20,660 bases of DNA from Rhizophagus sp. LPA8_4_AMF (lineage: Eukaryota; Glomeromycota; Glomeromycetes; Glomerales; Glomeraceae): positions 1 through 20,660 of the forward strand of contig JADRCO010001283.1 in the NCBI GenBank assembly GCA_021464525.1. Reading direction: 5' to 3'. Positions 1 through 9,728 of the stretch are shown one piece after another. Below the pieces are notes generated by a model. That model was not told the DNA's origin. It made no database searches and was given only the letters and a program-made list of their open reading frames with translations. Made by a program: the position numbers and the translations under genes. The number at the start of each line of letters is the position of its first letter. The first letter of the stretch is position 1.

Positions 1-605
1 CCCCTGTAGATCTCACCTAATTTGACGGTATGATTTTTGATAGACATATATTTACTCTTATTATCGACATATCAAGAATGACACTTTTACCGGACGGACA
101 TCCGGACATTGCATTCATTTTGCGTAGTATTATATAGTCCTTCGTTACACTTCGGACTAATTAATAGTTTAACCAGCAAATTCTTTTTTCATCTTTTTCA
201 TTAATGAAAGGATTGTCTATTTGACCCCAGATTAATTTGTTTGAATGGCAAAAATAATAAGAAAGGTATAAAATAATGCACTTGTAATTTAATGTGAAAA
301 AAAAAATAATGCGAAATTTGGAATTGACTAACTTCTATCGCCAAATTCGGATTAAATCAAGCTATTTCTTCAATCATTTAGTTAGTTATGAAATTTCAAT
401 TCGGAATTTGAATGGAAAATCTGGAATTCGTTGGATTCGGTTCTCCTACCCTATTATAAATATAAACTCTTGGCCAAAAAATTATAATTATTACTTTATC
501 AAAAAAATAAAAAGCGGGAAAACAATATATATATATGTATAAAATATTTTGAAACATAAAATTTATTAAGATAGATCTCTGATTTGAACTTTTTTATAAT
601 TATAA
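1..605. other. AT-rich intergenic stretch, no gene seen
   Basis: I see no convincing gene here. Two quasi-palindromic CGGAC-containing patches stand out: around 90-107 (CCGGACGGACATCCGGAC) and around 137-158, where a CTTCG...CTTCGGAC pattern resembles another patch near 1565-1586. They could be worn ends of DNA transposons, but no internal transposase is visible. A frame open from 294 to 542 is AT-driven and rejected. Confidence 0.5.
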
Positions 606-1626
606 GTGATTCAACTTGTAATTTATAGATTACATACGCGTGTGTAATGTGTAAATTCTCTTTCGCTCTCTAAAAAATTTAAGAATTAGAATTGAAGAGT
701 ATGTGGGATTTTAATGACTGATATTTTTATGAGACATCCAATATTGAAATGTGGGATAGCCGATATCCTGCGGTCAGAAGCACCGCCGTCATCTGAAAGG
801 TCTACGGCCTCGTCATCTGGGCCCCGTCAACTGATAAGTACACAGCCCCGTTAACTGGTAAGTCCTAGGCTTCGTCAACTGGTAATAAGCAACATATAAA
901 TCCATTATTCGATATCTTAAAGACCTTAATGAGAATGAAAGAGAGATCCTTGGGAAGATTTTTTACCATGGAAACAAGCTCCTTCTCATGCAAATATAAA
1001 AAAAAAAGAATTAATTTAATGAATCACTAATTAGAACAATAAAGTTTTTGTTTAATACTCAGCCCTTGAACAAATTATCAGTATTTTCACGTGATTTATA
1101 CCTAAATTAAATTATAACCAATCATCATTAAGTACGTGAAAAGCCATAATTAGATTTTTTGCAGATCATGTGCGAAATTGTATTAGGTGGACAAATGATA
1201 TTATTAAAATGGTCCATAAACAAATGATTCAATATTAATTTATAGCATGTGCGTGTGTAATGTGTAAAATTATCTCTGAATCTTTAAACAATTCGAACAA
1301 TCCTATAAATTATTCAAATCTGGTTATTATAATTAGTCAGAGAAGAATTATTAGTGGTAATTAATTTAACTTACGCTAAATGCGTCAAATGAAAGAACAA
1401 AATTCGCGAAAAGACCAATTTTTTTAGGGATTTTAATTATGTAAGTTTTATTACTAAAAGAAATATTGACAAGCGAAATATTTCCAAGTATCTTGCATGA
1501 GAATCCAAAGATGGGCGCAATAGTAATTGATTACACGTGATAATGTTACGATTTAGAAATATAGTGTCTTCCGCTTCGCTCCGGACAATAAATTAATTAT
1601 AATAATGAGATTTTTGTTTAATACTC
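606..1626. repeat. Ancient pair of direct repeats
   Basis: Two blocks carry the same short markers in the same order. GCGTGTGTAATGTGTAAA occurs at 638-655 and 1251-1268, each preceded by TGATTCAA and a TTTATAG stretch. TTTTTGTTTAATACTC occurs at 1045-1060 and 1611-1626. The offsets (613 and 566 bp) fit a tandem duplication of roughly 0.6 kb that has since diverged heavily, with the minisatellite inside the first copy only. Confidence 0.5.
785..890. repeat. Degenerate 24-bp minisatellite, about five units
   Basis: Successive units begin near 785, 806, 821, 845 and 869 and share the core CGTCAACTGGTAAG with variants CGTCATCTG and CGTTAACTGG. Units three and four are 24 bp each, unit two is shortened to about 15 bp, and units one and five are partial. 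The array is clearly more GC-rich than its flanks. It is not in an obvious coding frame and lies between the two halves of an older direct repeat. Confidence 0.75.
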
Positions 1627-1796
1627 GGGTACAAGGAACTGAAGTTATTTCTCGTTTGTAGGATAAATAATATTTAAAACATGAACATACGGTACATCAA
1701 TATAAAGAGATACATTATATAAGAATATAAATAAAAATATAAAATATAAAAATAAAGCAATAAAAAAAATTTAGATTCACACAAAAGTTACATACG
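891..1796. other. Intergenic, AT-rich, no gene seen
   Basis: No open frame of note and no splice-supported exon chain. It includes the second part of the direct-repeat pair and two CACGTG hexamers (1088-1093 and 1534-1539). From about 1700 to 1770 it is almost pure A/T, which may be the 3' flank of the minus-strand gene that ends at 1813. Confidence 0.5.
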
Positions 1797-1812
1797 TTAC
1801 TCAATTATAATT

Positions 1813-2455
1813 TTATTGTCGAGGTTGAGTGAATTGAGTAAATTGATTATCCGTGATATCCGAGGAAGAATAATTCGAATAAGTATTATCTTGTTGAGGG
1901 AAGGTCCGAAGGTAGGCACAATGATTATAAATCCGGGAATATCAAAACTAAATATTTCAGATTGAGAAGGGTTAATAGTTGTCGTATTAAATGGAGAAGA
2001 AGTATTTTCAATAGGTTGCGACGATGACGGGTGACCATACTGTATTGTTGCGCATACGAAGAGGTGATCGGAGGAGGATAGGATTGCACATTAGACGTGT
2101 GTTGTTGATTGAAGTGATTATTATTTGTGTGAAATGTTGGGGGGATACTATTGTCGTTCAAGTCAACATTGACAACATTGTAATTTATATTTGAAGAATG
2201 TTCACGTTCCGGTTGAATATCAGCAGTTGATTGTTGTAAATCAATTGGAGGGTAGGATCGCGAAATTGGGATGTTTTCATTAAATGTGGATTGATGAACG
2301 GAGTAATTATGAGATGTTGGAAACGTGTCATTATCGTTCATGGAAAAGTCAAAATTGGAAGCAACGATATTTGGAAGATATCCTTGTTCTGGTTGAATAA
2401 CATCAGCTGTTGATTGTAAATTATTGGATTCGAAAAATGAGAGTTTATAATCCAT
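1813..2455 (-). pseudogene. SEIF-motif family gene, broken by two frameshifts
   Basis: Unrecognised protein, low-complexity and rich in Asn, Ser, Pro and Gln, with no signal peptide or membrane segment. The start ATG (2455-2453) opens a 176-codon frame, but only about residues 1-138 look like protein. The reading then moves to another frame near 2036-2044, giving GHPSSSQPIENTSSPFN and the family motif SEIFSFDIPGF. It shifts again near 1900-1915, giving a polar tail that ends in FTQPRQ and a TAA at 1813-1815. Both shifts are in the same direction (minus 1 or plus 2). The frames are chosen by similarity to the intact gene at 18343-18777. Residues 13-70 and 73-128 are an internal repeat. A TATAAAAG box lies about 75 bp upstream. 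It is either a pseudogene or an intact gene with two indel errors in the assembly. Confidence 0.7.
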
Positions 2456-2526
2456 AGTTAAATTATGAGATTTGTGAATATAAAGTATTTTTTTTTTGTG
2501 ATAGAAAATTCAAGGTCTTTTTAGGT

Positions 2527-2534
2527 CTTTTATA
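2527..2534 (-). promoter_or_regulatory. TATA box of the minus-strand SEIF-family gene
   Basis: The minus strand reads TATAAAAG, about 75 bp before the ATG at 2455. This is the same octamer and a similar spacing to the box upstream of the intact family member at 18343. About 30 bp further upstream (2561-2580) the minus strand carries GATCATCCGGTTTATTTCC, closely matching part of a hairpin upstream of the secreted-peptide gene. Confidence 0.55.
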
Positions 2535-2580
2535 ATAAAAAAACAACTTGAACGGTGTTTGGAAATAAACCGGATGATCG

Positions 2581-3947
2581 ACGTATTTTTAAAATTTCTT
2601 CATAAGATGTTGATCATACACTATTTCCGTCGTTTCCTTTTTGTATTCTATGCAGTCGCAGCACATAAAAAAAAAAATATAAAAATATTTTAATTGACTG
2701 AAATCCATATAAGGAAAGTATCTAATACGATTTTGAAGTGGGGTTATGTGTGAATGAAATCCATATAATACGATTTTATAGTTGATCACAAAAGCCTTTG
2801 ACCGTATTGGCGTTCCTACCTAATATATAATATAAATGAAGCATATTGAAATGTGGGAGGGGGGTGTGATTTACCGTAAGTACTATATATCGCTAATATA
2901 AATATGTGTGTGTGTGTGTGACGGTAATGTCATGAAACTCACGTCTTTACTATAATGAACGATTGATATAAATAATATAAATAATAGTGTGACAAAAAAA
3001 CTGGAATCATTCCAAATCACGTGGAAATTTTTTTATTTGAAAGCTGCGAAACCAGCTCTTTTTAATTGATATAGAAATAATAATAATGAGTTCACAATAC
3101 TACATCGCCTGATACAATATCACAATTTTCAGAATTGAAATTCATTTTTTACCATAATTTACTTTAGACTGCAAAAATTTTTTTAATTTGCTTTTTTTTA
3201 CGTTAATCATGATAATATTTTGTGAATTCAATCTACACTTATTTAATATTAAATTTCTAAGCCAGAAATTAGCATTTGCAGTTAATTTTTTCAAAGTAAA
3301 AGAATAACTTTGACTCTTAAAGATTTCAAAATGTAGCTTTTAAGTTCAAAATACATTTTAAAGTTATTTTTGATACTATTTGAGTGTTTTTAATTATTAT
3401 TTTTTATTATTTAAGCACATATTTAAGGCTAAATTTTTCAAAAAGTATTAAAATGTTTATGACCATGAAAGACACCAATCTGTAGCAAGATTAATTTACA
3501 TTTTAGATGGATCTATTTTAAGTGAATTATACATTTGTAATTTAAATGTACTATACATTTCAATTATTTATTTAATCCCATCCTTGTTAAGTGGATTGTT
3601 TATATTCTGCTATAATTGAATATTAAATTTACCTTTCATTATACTGTAACTCATTTTTTGGATAACTTAAAAAAGCTTTACTTAAATCCTTCGAAAAATT
3701 TTGACACCATATCCATTATAATAACATATACCTAATTGATATGGTTTGCTTTGATGTTTCCTTCCTTAGTTAATTTTTTATATGTAAATATCTCTTTATA
3801 AAGAAATGAGGGTACTGTAAAAAATTTTTCTTTGTGAAGTAAATTTCAAATAACTTTAAATATTACTATAATGGATTTATTTACTTATTTATTTATTTTG
3901 TCAAAGAACAAGATTTGATTTTGATTTCGATTTATTTTATTTTATTC

Positions 3948-3949
<2 letters not shown>
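2581..3949. other. Intergenic, AT-rich, no gene seen
   Basis: Long run of A/T-biased sequence with many short homopolymers and no exon chain on either strand. A frame at 2589-2789 (minus) has no protein character. It contains a (TG)8 microsatellite at 2905-2920 and a CACGTG at 3018-3023. The 3' UTR of the Myb-like gene presumably lies at the right-hand end, beyond the poly-T run. Confidence 0.5.
2905..2920. repeat. (TG)8 microsatellite
   Basis: Sixteen bases of uninterrupted TG dinucleotide, an ordinary simple repeat with no visible link to a gene. Confidence 0.9.

Positions 3950-3989
<40 letters not shown>
3950..3989. repeat. Uninterrupted 40-bp poly-T tract
   Basis: Forty consecutive T on the plus strand, so 40 A on the sense strand of the Myb-like gene, starting three bases beyond its TAA stop. 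It looks like the poly(A) tail of a retrotransposed message, but the gene next to it keeps three introns and so cannot be a simple processed copy. Tract length is prone to sequencing error. Confidence 0.85.
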
Positions 3990-3990
<1 letters not shown>

Positions 3991-3991
3991 T

Positions 3992-4961
3992 TTAAATAGG
4001 TTTCATCGTATGAGGTTTGTTAAATTGTGGGGGGTCTGGTTTAGGTTGAAGAGTTTGAAGAACAGTTGAATTATGCCAATAAATGGTGGGGATTGGCTGA
4101 TGAATATTAGGAATGGTATGATGTTGAGGGATTTGGGTAAAGTGAGGAGTAATAGGAATACTATTTGATTGAAGGGGGTAATGAACGGAATTAGGTTGAG
4201 GGATTGAATAGTTAGTGTAAGAAATATTAGGATTTGAGGAATGAATCAAGGGAAAATTAGTTGTTTGATTACGAGAGATTAAATTAGTAGGGTTAAAGCG
4301 AGAAGTAATAGTTGATTGAAGAGTATTATTTATAGAATCAAACTCTCTTAAACTATTTGTTATATAATCTCTTACTTGGCCGCCTTGACGGCGTCTTAAT
4401 CTTGAGTACCAAAAATTCTTGATTTTATTCTTGGAGCGTAATTTATCGAACCGTTGTAGAATATCATTAATTATTTCTCCCCAATTAATTGGACCATTTG
4501 GATCTCGATTTGATTCAATCCATGTAACGATAAACTCTTCTTCTTCTTTATCCAAACGACTATGATTTACTATAAAAAAGATGATGATTTAATTATTGAT
4601 TAATTGAAAAGAAAATAAAGAAATTAAGTCGTCAAAACTTACATCTTGGATCCAGTATATTTGTCCAACTATATTTAAAAATTAAAAGTAAATATATATA
4701 AAAATAATTTCAAAAGTATAATAAGGTAGAATTAAATTAACTAACTTACAAATGACGGATTTGTTTTGGTGTGTATTGAGGAATCAATTTATTAATTTCC
4801 ACATAGTCGTTTGAATCATATCCTCGCTGTCTTTTAAAATTCAAAATAATATCTTTACTCTGAAAGAGAAAAAAAAAAGTAATTATTTATAAAATAATTA
4901 AAAACATATATAGCGTATATTCTTTGTAATATCAACCCACATTAGCATCGAAAAGCGGCAT
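3992..4961 (-). CDS. Myb/SANT-like DNA-binding protein, four exons
   Basis: Predicted nuclear DNA-binding regulator of 244 residues. Exons: 4961-4941, 4859-4750, 4668-4643 and 4569-3992. Introns are 81, 81 and 73 bp, with donors GTGGGT, GTAAGT and GTAAGT and AG acceptors, and all phases join in frame. The last exon opens without its own ATG, which is why the upstream exons are needed. Two helix-turn-helix repeats are visible. Repeat one (about residues 8-53) ends TPKQIRHFWTNILDP. Repeat two (about 58-114) has W69, W82 and the pair F105-W106, ending KNFWYSRLRRRQ. The rest (about 120-244) is Asn/Pro/Ser/His-rich with no domain, as in many fungal activators. Two-repeat proteins of this type are, from memory, greatly expanded in Rhizophagus. 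Target genes are unknown. A TATA box lies about 90 bp upstream. The short first exon (seven codons) is the least certain part. Confidence 0.85.
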
Positions 4962-5047
4962 TTTTTTCACAGGTATTTTTCTAATTTTTTCGATTATTTT
5001 TTTAATTTTTATTCATTTTTTCGTTTTACAATTTAGGAAAGCACTGT

Positions 5048-5055
5048 TATTTATA
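5048..5055 (-). promoter_or_regulatory. TATA box of the Myb-like gene
   Basis: The minus strand reads TATAAATA about 90 bp upstream of the ATG at 4961, a spacing like those of the other TATA boxes in this window. No competing start codon in a good frame lies between box and ATG. Confidence 0.5.
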
Positions 5056-5083
5056 CTAATGAATGAGTATCATTTCAGCCTTT

Positions 5084-5099
5084 TGCAGTGCTCACTGCA
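5084..5099. promoter_or_regulatory. Palindrome upstream of the Myb-like gene TATA box
   Basis: TGCAGTG-CT-CACTGCA is a perfect 7-bp inverted repeat around two bases, about 30 bp upstream of the TATA box. A dimeric regulator site is one reading. There is no direct evidence of binding. Confidence 0.35.
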
Positions 5100-6517
5100 C
5101 CAATGATGATATCGCGAAACAAAAAAAAAAAAACGTTCACATTTAAGTCAATAGACATAAATAAAGATATTTAATATTCGTTAATGACAAAATGACATTC
5201 AAATTTCCATATATAATAATTATTCATTTTAATTAGGCTAATTAAATATTGGCTGACTTTTGTTTGTTTTTTTTTTTCTGCAGTTGTCAAAAAAATTATA
5301 AAGACATATTGCTTAACAATTTATTTCAGAGAATATTATCATACAATGTTTTTTTTTTACGGCTTATACACGCATATTGATACGTTTACTAAAAAAGGAT
5401 TTTTTTCTTTGAATATTAAATTCGACGTATAGGAGACAATTATCATATAACAAATTTGGTAATTTAATAAATATTAAAAGAGTAATAATAAATATTACGG
5501 CAAAAATATTTTTGATCTTTTCGATGTCAGGAAGGTTTCTTAAATATATTAAAAAAAAAAGATTTTTTGCCAAAACGTGATTTTCACATTCCTCTTATTC
5601 CTCTTTGTTCAACTTTCCTTTTAGGGATAAAAAAACTTGTCCGAGTTTCATGTATCTGTAGGTCATTTTTAACAAAGAAATATGCAACATGCTATGTTTG
5701 CTTTTTGGCAAAAAATTTTTTTTTTTTTTTCACATTTCATTAATGCATTAATCACATAAAAAACATCTCTATTTTACCGCTGATGGTAATGATTGGTAAT
5801 CATTAGTACAATGTCCATTATCACATGAATTATATAATCGGCTGGTTAATTACCATTATATATATAAGTAAACCTTATTTTGAATTTTGGTAACTAATAT
5901 GTAATATCATTAGTATTGTTTATTATCACCAAATCACCTTACTATTTTGTAAATATACGCATATACGGCATGGATAATATTGATAAGAAATACGGGAAGT
6001 AGATTAATAATTTGGCTATGCTTATTATGATGTTATTAATGCTTCGCTACGGAAAAAAAAAACATATATATATATTATTTACAAATATTTCTTAATGGAA
6101 AAAAAATTTTTTTTTTTTTTTAGGATCAGGGTACGGTAATCATTATACAATATTTATTCTGTTCATTCATTCATTCATTTTTTTAATATAAAAAAAAAGA
6201 ATGATTTACTGTACCGTAATTTGTGGCTTAAACTTGGTTTAGTCTTTACGCACGCTAATAATTCTTAATCCTTACTTCCGATCGTGGCTTAGCATAATTT
6301 TATGGCTTAAGTGCTTAGATATTTTAATTACGAAATATATTACATATATTAAATGAATTAATCGATCACAATCAAGGCTTATTTATATTATTTATGTGTA
6401 TAATATACAAAAATTTAAAAGAGCTCGTTTAAAAAAGAGTTTTTCGATTAAATTATTGATGATGATCTTTATGTAGTTTTTTTTTTTTTTCCTTATCGCT
6501 GATCAAAAATCATTATA
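5100..6517. other. Intergenic, AT-rich, no gene seen
   Basis: No credible gene. A minus-strand frame at 5364-5573 is AT-rich and not protein-like. A short ATTC-type repeat lies near 6163-6180. The motif TGGCTTA recurs near 6221, 6284 and 6302, and the sequence TATAATATA at about 6399-6407, some 110 bp before the ATG at 6518, may be the core promoter of the membrane-protein gene. A T tract precedes that start codon. Confidence 0.45.
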
Positions 6518-7843
6518 ATGTCAAAACAATTACCAGGAAATGGAAGAATCGTAATAGATGTACCAAAAGATGAAGAAGAAGATAAAAAAGATGAAGAAAC
6601 AAATGTAAAAGATAATAAAGAAGAAATGACTGGAGGTGAATCTGTAAAGAATGTATTAGATGTAATTGATAAAGTTGGAATTAAAGATGATTTAGAAAAT
6701 ACAGTACGAAAGATTGACCCTGATACTCCTGAAGAAATTACAAAAGAAACTGATTTAATTACTGAAAGAATTAATAAACTTGATATATTAATTACTATAG
6801 GTCTTTATTATACATCATTAGTTATGGATTGGTTAACTTTATTAGGAGAATCTACTTCGGTACAAAGTTTCTTTTTTGAATTATTCTTGGGAAGTTTTAA
6901 TATACCAGAATGGGATTTTGGTGATTTAACAGCTGTAGCAAAAATAAGTGGTATGACAACTACCTTACAAACTGGTGTATTTTTAATTAGTGGTATTATA
7001 AATGTAGGTGCTAGAATATTAAATAAACCTGTACCTAATATAGTAGGTGGTCCAATGTATTTTGGTGGTCCTTTTCAAATAATTTACGTTATAATGCCAA
7101 AAGCAAAAGATTATACTGAATCTATTAAAAGTTTAGATGCTAAAATTTCTCAATGGTTGGGATTTTTAAGTCAAGTAGTTATTATAATAGCTGCTATTTT
7201 TGCTGCTGCTAATAGAGTACAAGCTTTGGATCCTTTCATTCATGGTGATGAAACTTTAATTGGTAGTGGTTATACTCCTAAACCAAATTCTGAAGATCAA
7301 TTTGGTGAAGTTATTTCTCCTTCAAATACAACTCAAGTTACTTTAGCTGTTCAAAATGCTGCTTTATTCGCTAGAGCTACTTATTTTGTTTCAATTATAG
7401 CTATTATTATGACTTCACTTTTAAATATTATTCAATGGTTGGCTGATGTTTGGAGAGTTAATAAAGGTGATTTACTTGTTTATTTCATGTTTAAAATGCT
7501 TACTAGGGCTTTAATGTGTCAACCTTGTCTTGGTGATAGATGTTTAGATGGTATAGGAAAGGGTAAAAAAGGTGGTTTGGGTAGAAAAAGTGGAAAAGTT
7601 GGAAATGTTGGTTCTCGTGGTTTATCTCGTAGTGTTCCTTCTAAACTTAAAAAATCTCCATTAAAATCTTCTCCTTTAAAAGAATCAATGACATTTCCAT
7701 TATCGGAAAAATCGGATGAAAATTCTGAAAGTTCAACTTCTTTATCTATTGTACCTGAAAAAGATGATCAATCATCATTATTATCACCTGATCAATCTTC
7801 ACCAACAAAATTGGGAAGGTCTCGTTCAATGAGAAGAAAATAA
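6518..7843 (+). CDS. Multi-pass membrane protein of unknown function, single exon
   Basis: A 441-residue protein that I do not recognise. Residues 1-85 are acidic and lysine-rich, with no signal peptide. Hydrophobic segments are visible at about 88-110, 147-167, 213-233 and 284-308, with weaker ones near 184-194 and 318-334, so four to six membrane passes are likely. A soluble loop at about 236-278 is polar with two possible N-glycosylation sites. A cysteine cluster MCQPCLGDRC (C334, C337, C342) follows the last hydrophobic segment. The tail, about 345-441, is Ser/Lys/Gly-rich and ends RSRSMRRK, probably cytosolic and open to phosphorylation. Codon use is uniform (T/A endings, many GGT) over the whole frame, so this is a real and apparently intact gene. 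The ATG is the first in frame, and AATAAA lies 23 bp after the stop. A transporter or organelle-membrane role is possible but unsupported. Confidence 0.9.
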   Translation: MSKQLPGNGRIVIDVPKDEEEDKKDEETNVKDNKEEMTGGESVKNVLDVIDKVGIKDDLENTVRKIDPDTPEEITKETDLITERINKLDILITIGLYYTSLVMDWLTLLGESTSVQSFFFELFLGSFNIPEWDFGDLTAVAKISGMTTTLQTGVFLISGIINVGARILNKPVPNIVGGPMYFGGPFQIIYVIMPKAKDYTESIKSLDAKISQWLGFLSQVVIIIAAIFAAANRVQALDPFIHGDETLIGSGYTPKPNSEDQFGEVISPSNTTQVTLAVQNAALFARATYFVSIIAIIMTSLLNIIQWLADVWRVNKGDLLVYFMFKMLTRALMCQPCLGDRCLDGIGKGKKGGLGRKSGKVGNVGSRGLSRSVPSKLKKSPLKSSPLKESMTFPLSEKSDENSESSTSLSIVPEKDDQSSLLSPDQSSPTKLGRSRSMRRK

Positions 7844-7865
7844 TAATTAAATTAAAAAAAAAAAC

Positions 7866-7871
7866 AATAAA
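7866..7871 (+). terminator. AATAAA polyadenylation signal of the membrane-protein gene
   Basis: Canonical AATAAA hexamer 23 bp after the TAA stop. It lies close to the stop, as expected for a compact fungal 3' end. Confidence 0.5.
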
Positions 7872-9491
7872 TTAATGTTTATATACGGAAATATATTTAA
7901 AAAATTAGATTAAACAAGATTTTTTTTTTTTATTTTTTCAAAAAAAAAATGTAAGATGGTACTTAAATTGTTAAAAAGTATATACGCTCGATAGTTCGTG
8001 TACAAATTTTTTCGTAAATGTACGCCTGATGATCTGAGTCAGTTTAATAAAGTCTTTTCATTGGTTGATTTTATTTTCGTGTTTCCAGTTATGTACTGTA
8101 ATATAATCGTACTTTATTTTTTCTTTAAAAGATTATTTGACTATTATTTGCATATTCGAAGGAAAGAGGTGGGTGGTTCTATCTAGTTCTAATACACGCA
8201 CTCAGTATGCCAAATGTACTGCGGCAATGATTAAACGTACTTGCTAGTAAAAGATTACGTGCATCATAAACAGAAATCATATGAATCCAACTTACAATAG
8301 AAATGTTTGTTGTAAGTTATACTTGAAAATGCGAGGATGACCGGGTATGTTTAAAAAACGTCCAAAAATGTACTGAAATGTAAAATTATTCCGGACGGTG
8401 AGGACAAATTTCAGACAAAATTCCGAGATTCCTTTTTATAAGGAAGAGGAGTCATTTTTATGAAAAAAAGATTATTTAGAGTGTGATTAAGATTCTGTAT
8501 TATATCACTTGGCCTGCATATACTGTATATGATAATATACTGCAGATAATAAGCTGTATCACAAAATCTGATCATTTTTCTCTAGTATTAAATTAGACAT
8601 ATTAAATCTTACAATGAATAAAATTTAAGGTTAAATCTTTTTTGCAATACTTTCAATGAGAACGTGAAAAGGATACGTCTTTTTGTAATACCGACCAATT
8701 AAGGCCAATAAACAAATTTAAAATTTAAAAACATAATTCTCATTGAAATATTTCGCCTTGATCTGCTGATACAAATGTCGCGTGATAAAATACGCAAAAT
8801 ATTCGTGTAACATCATATCCGCCAATCTACTTAACTTACTTGGATTGCCTTACTGCGCGAATTTTTTTCATCTAAAACCAAAATGATCAACATACACGGG
8901 ACTACATATCAGGTGAATTTGTGGATCGATAAAAAATATTTTTTTGATCTTACCTTAACGCTAAAGACAAAAAAAAAATATAAGAAACTCGTTTCAACCC
9001 AACTAACCCAACTGATATAGTTACAACCCAATCTAACTTAAGGTAGGTCATATTATGAATTATATAAATTGTTATATTCAATATTTTTAACTTTTTATTC
9101 TTTCTTTTTGTTATTTTTTTTTTTTTAAAAAAAAAAATCTTATTTTCTTCTGTAATTTCTTAGTTACAAAAATAATTTTAAAGATATAACTTTGAAGGAG
9201 GCTTAAAAATTACTTTTTATTACTTTTTATTTTTATTCTTCTATTTATTTTCTCTTGTGAGAATTGTTTTGAACGAATTTTGAATTGAGTGGCTTAGCAT
9301 TAACATGTGATAGTACACTGATCTACATCGATGAATCGATATGTATAAAAAGGACCAGGGAACATTAAATTTGATCCTGAATTTCATACTGCGCCTATCT
9401 GTAATCATTTTCATTTGTTAATGTACTGCGCCTGTTAGATTTTTTCGTTGTTTCAATTAAATAATTATCTTTCTTAATTTATATAAAATAA
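7872..9491. other. Intergenic, mostly AT-rich, no gene seen
   Basis: A 62-codon frame at 7998-8186 is hydrophobic but AT-driven, with no supporting context. Around 8330-8440 composition rises (CCGGACGGTGAGGAC) and could be an eroded repeat. Around 8995-9035 CAACCCAA-type motifs recur three times. TACTGCGCCT is directly repeated near 9388 and 9423, and TACTGCGCC occurs again near 14947. None of these adds up to a gene. Confidence 0.45.
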
Positions 9492-9728
9492 AGGTTGTCT
9501 TTGACTGGTTTCCTTCCCGTACGAAAGATTATTCAAAAAAGTAAGGGGCAAAAAGTAAAAAAGGAGCTATCGAAACCGAACTACGTTCTGTGAATTATTT
9601 GCAGGATCTTAGTAGCAGTTTTAGCGTTAATGATTGGATATTTGTGGAGTAAAAAGAATTCACCGAATAGTAAGCAGTATTATTATGAACAGACTAGGAA
9701 GACGAAACGAAATAGACGAAAGGTTTAG
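9492..9728 (+). pseudogene. Membrane-segment ORF fragment interrupted by TGA
   Basis: Frame open from 9492 to a single TGA at 9591-9593, then on to TAG at 9726-9728, about 78 codons in all. Before the TGA it is lysine-rich. After it comes a clear hydrophobic segment (ICRILVAVLALMIGYLW) followed by a basic tail with many Lys/Arg. No family recognised. The TGA may be a disabling mutation. Reading it as tryptophan, as in mycoplasma-related bacteria, would give one continuous protein, but that is speculation. It overlaps the next ORF in another frame. Confidence 0.3.

Noticed and set aside
294..542. 82-codon plus-strand ORF
   Set aside because: Composition follows the local AT bias (Ile/Asn/Tyr/Lys), no domain, no splice or promoter support, ends in a TA repeat.
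2589..2789. 66-codon minus-strand ORF
   Set aside because: Runs of Phe/Lys from homopolymers, no protein character.
5364..5573. 69-codon minus-strand ORF
   Set aside because: AT-driven hydrophobic frame in intergenic DNA with no context.
7998..8186. 62-codon plus-strand ORF after the membrane-protein gene
   Set aside because: Hydrophobic residues come from T runs. No conserved motif or transcription signals.
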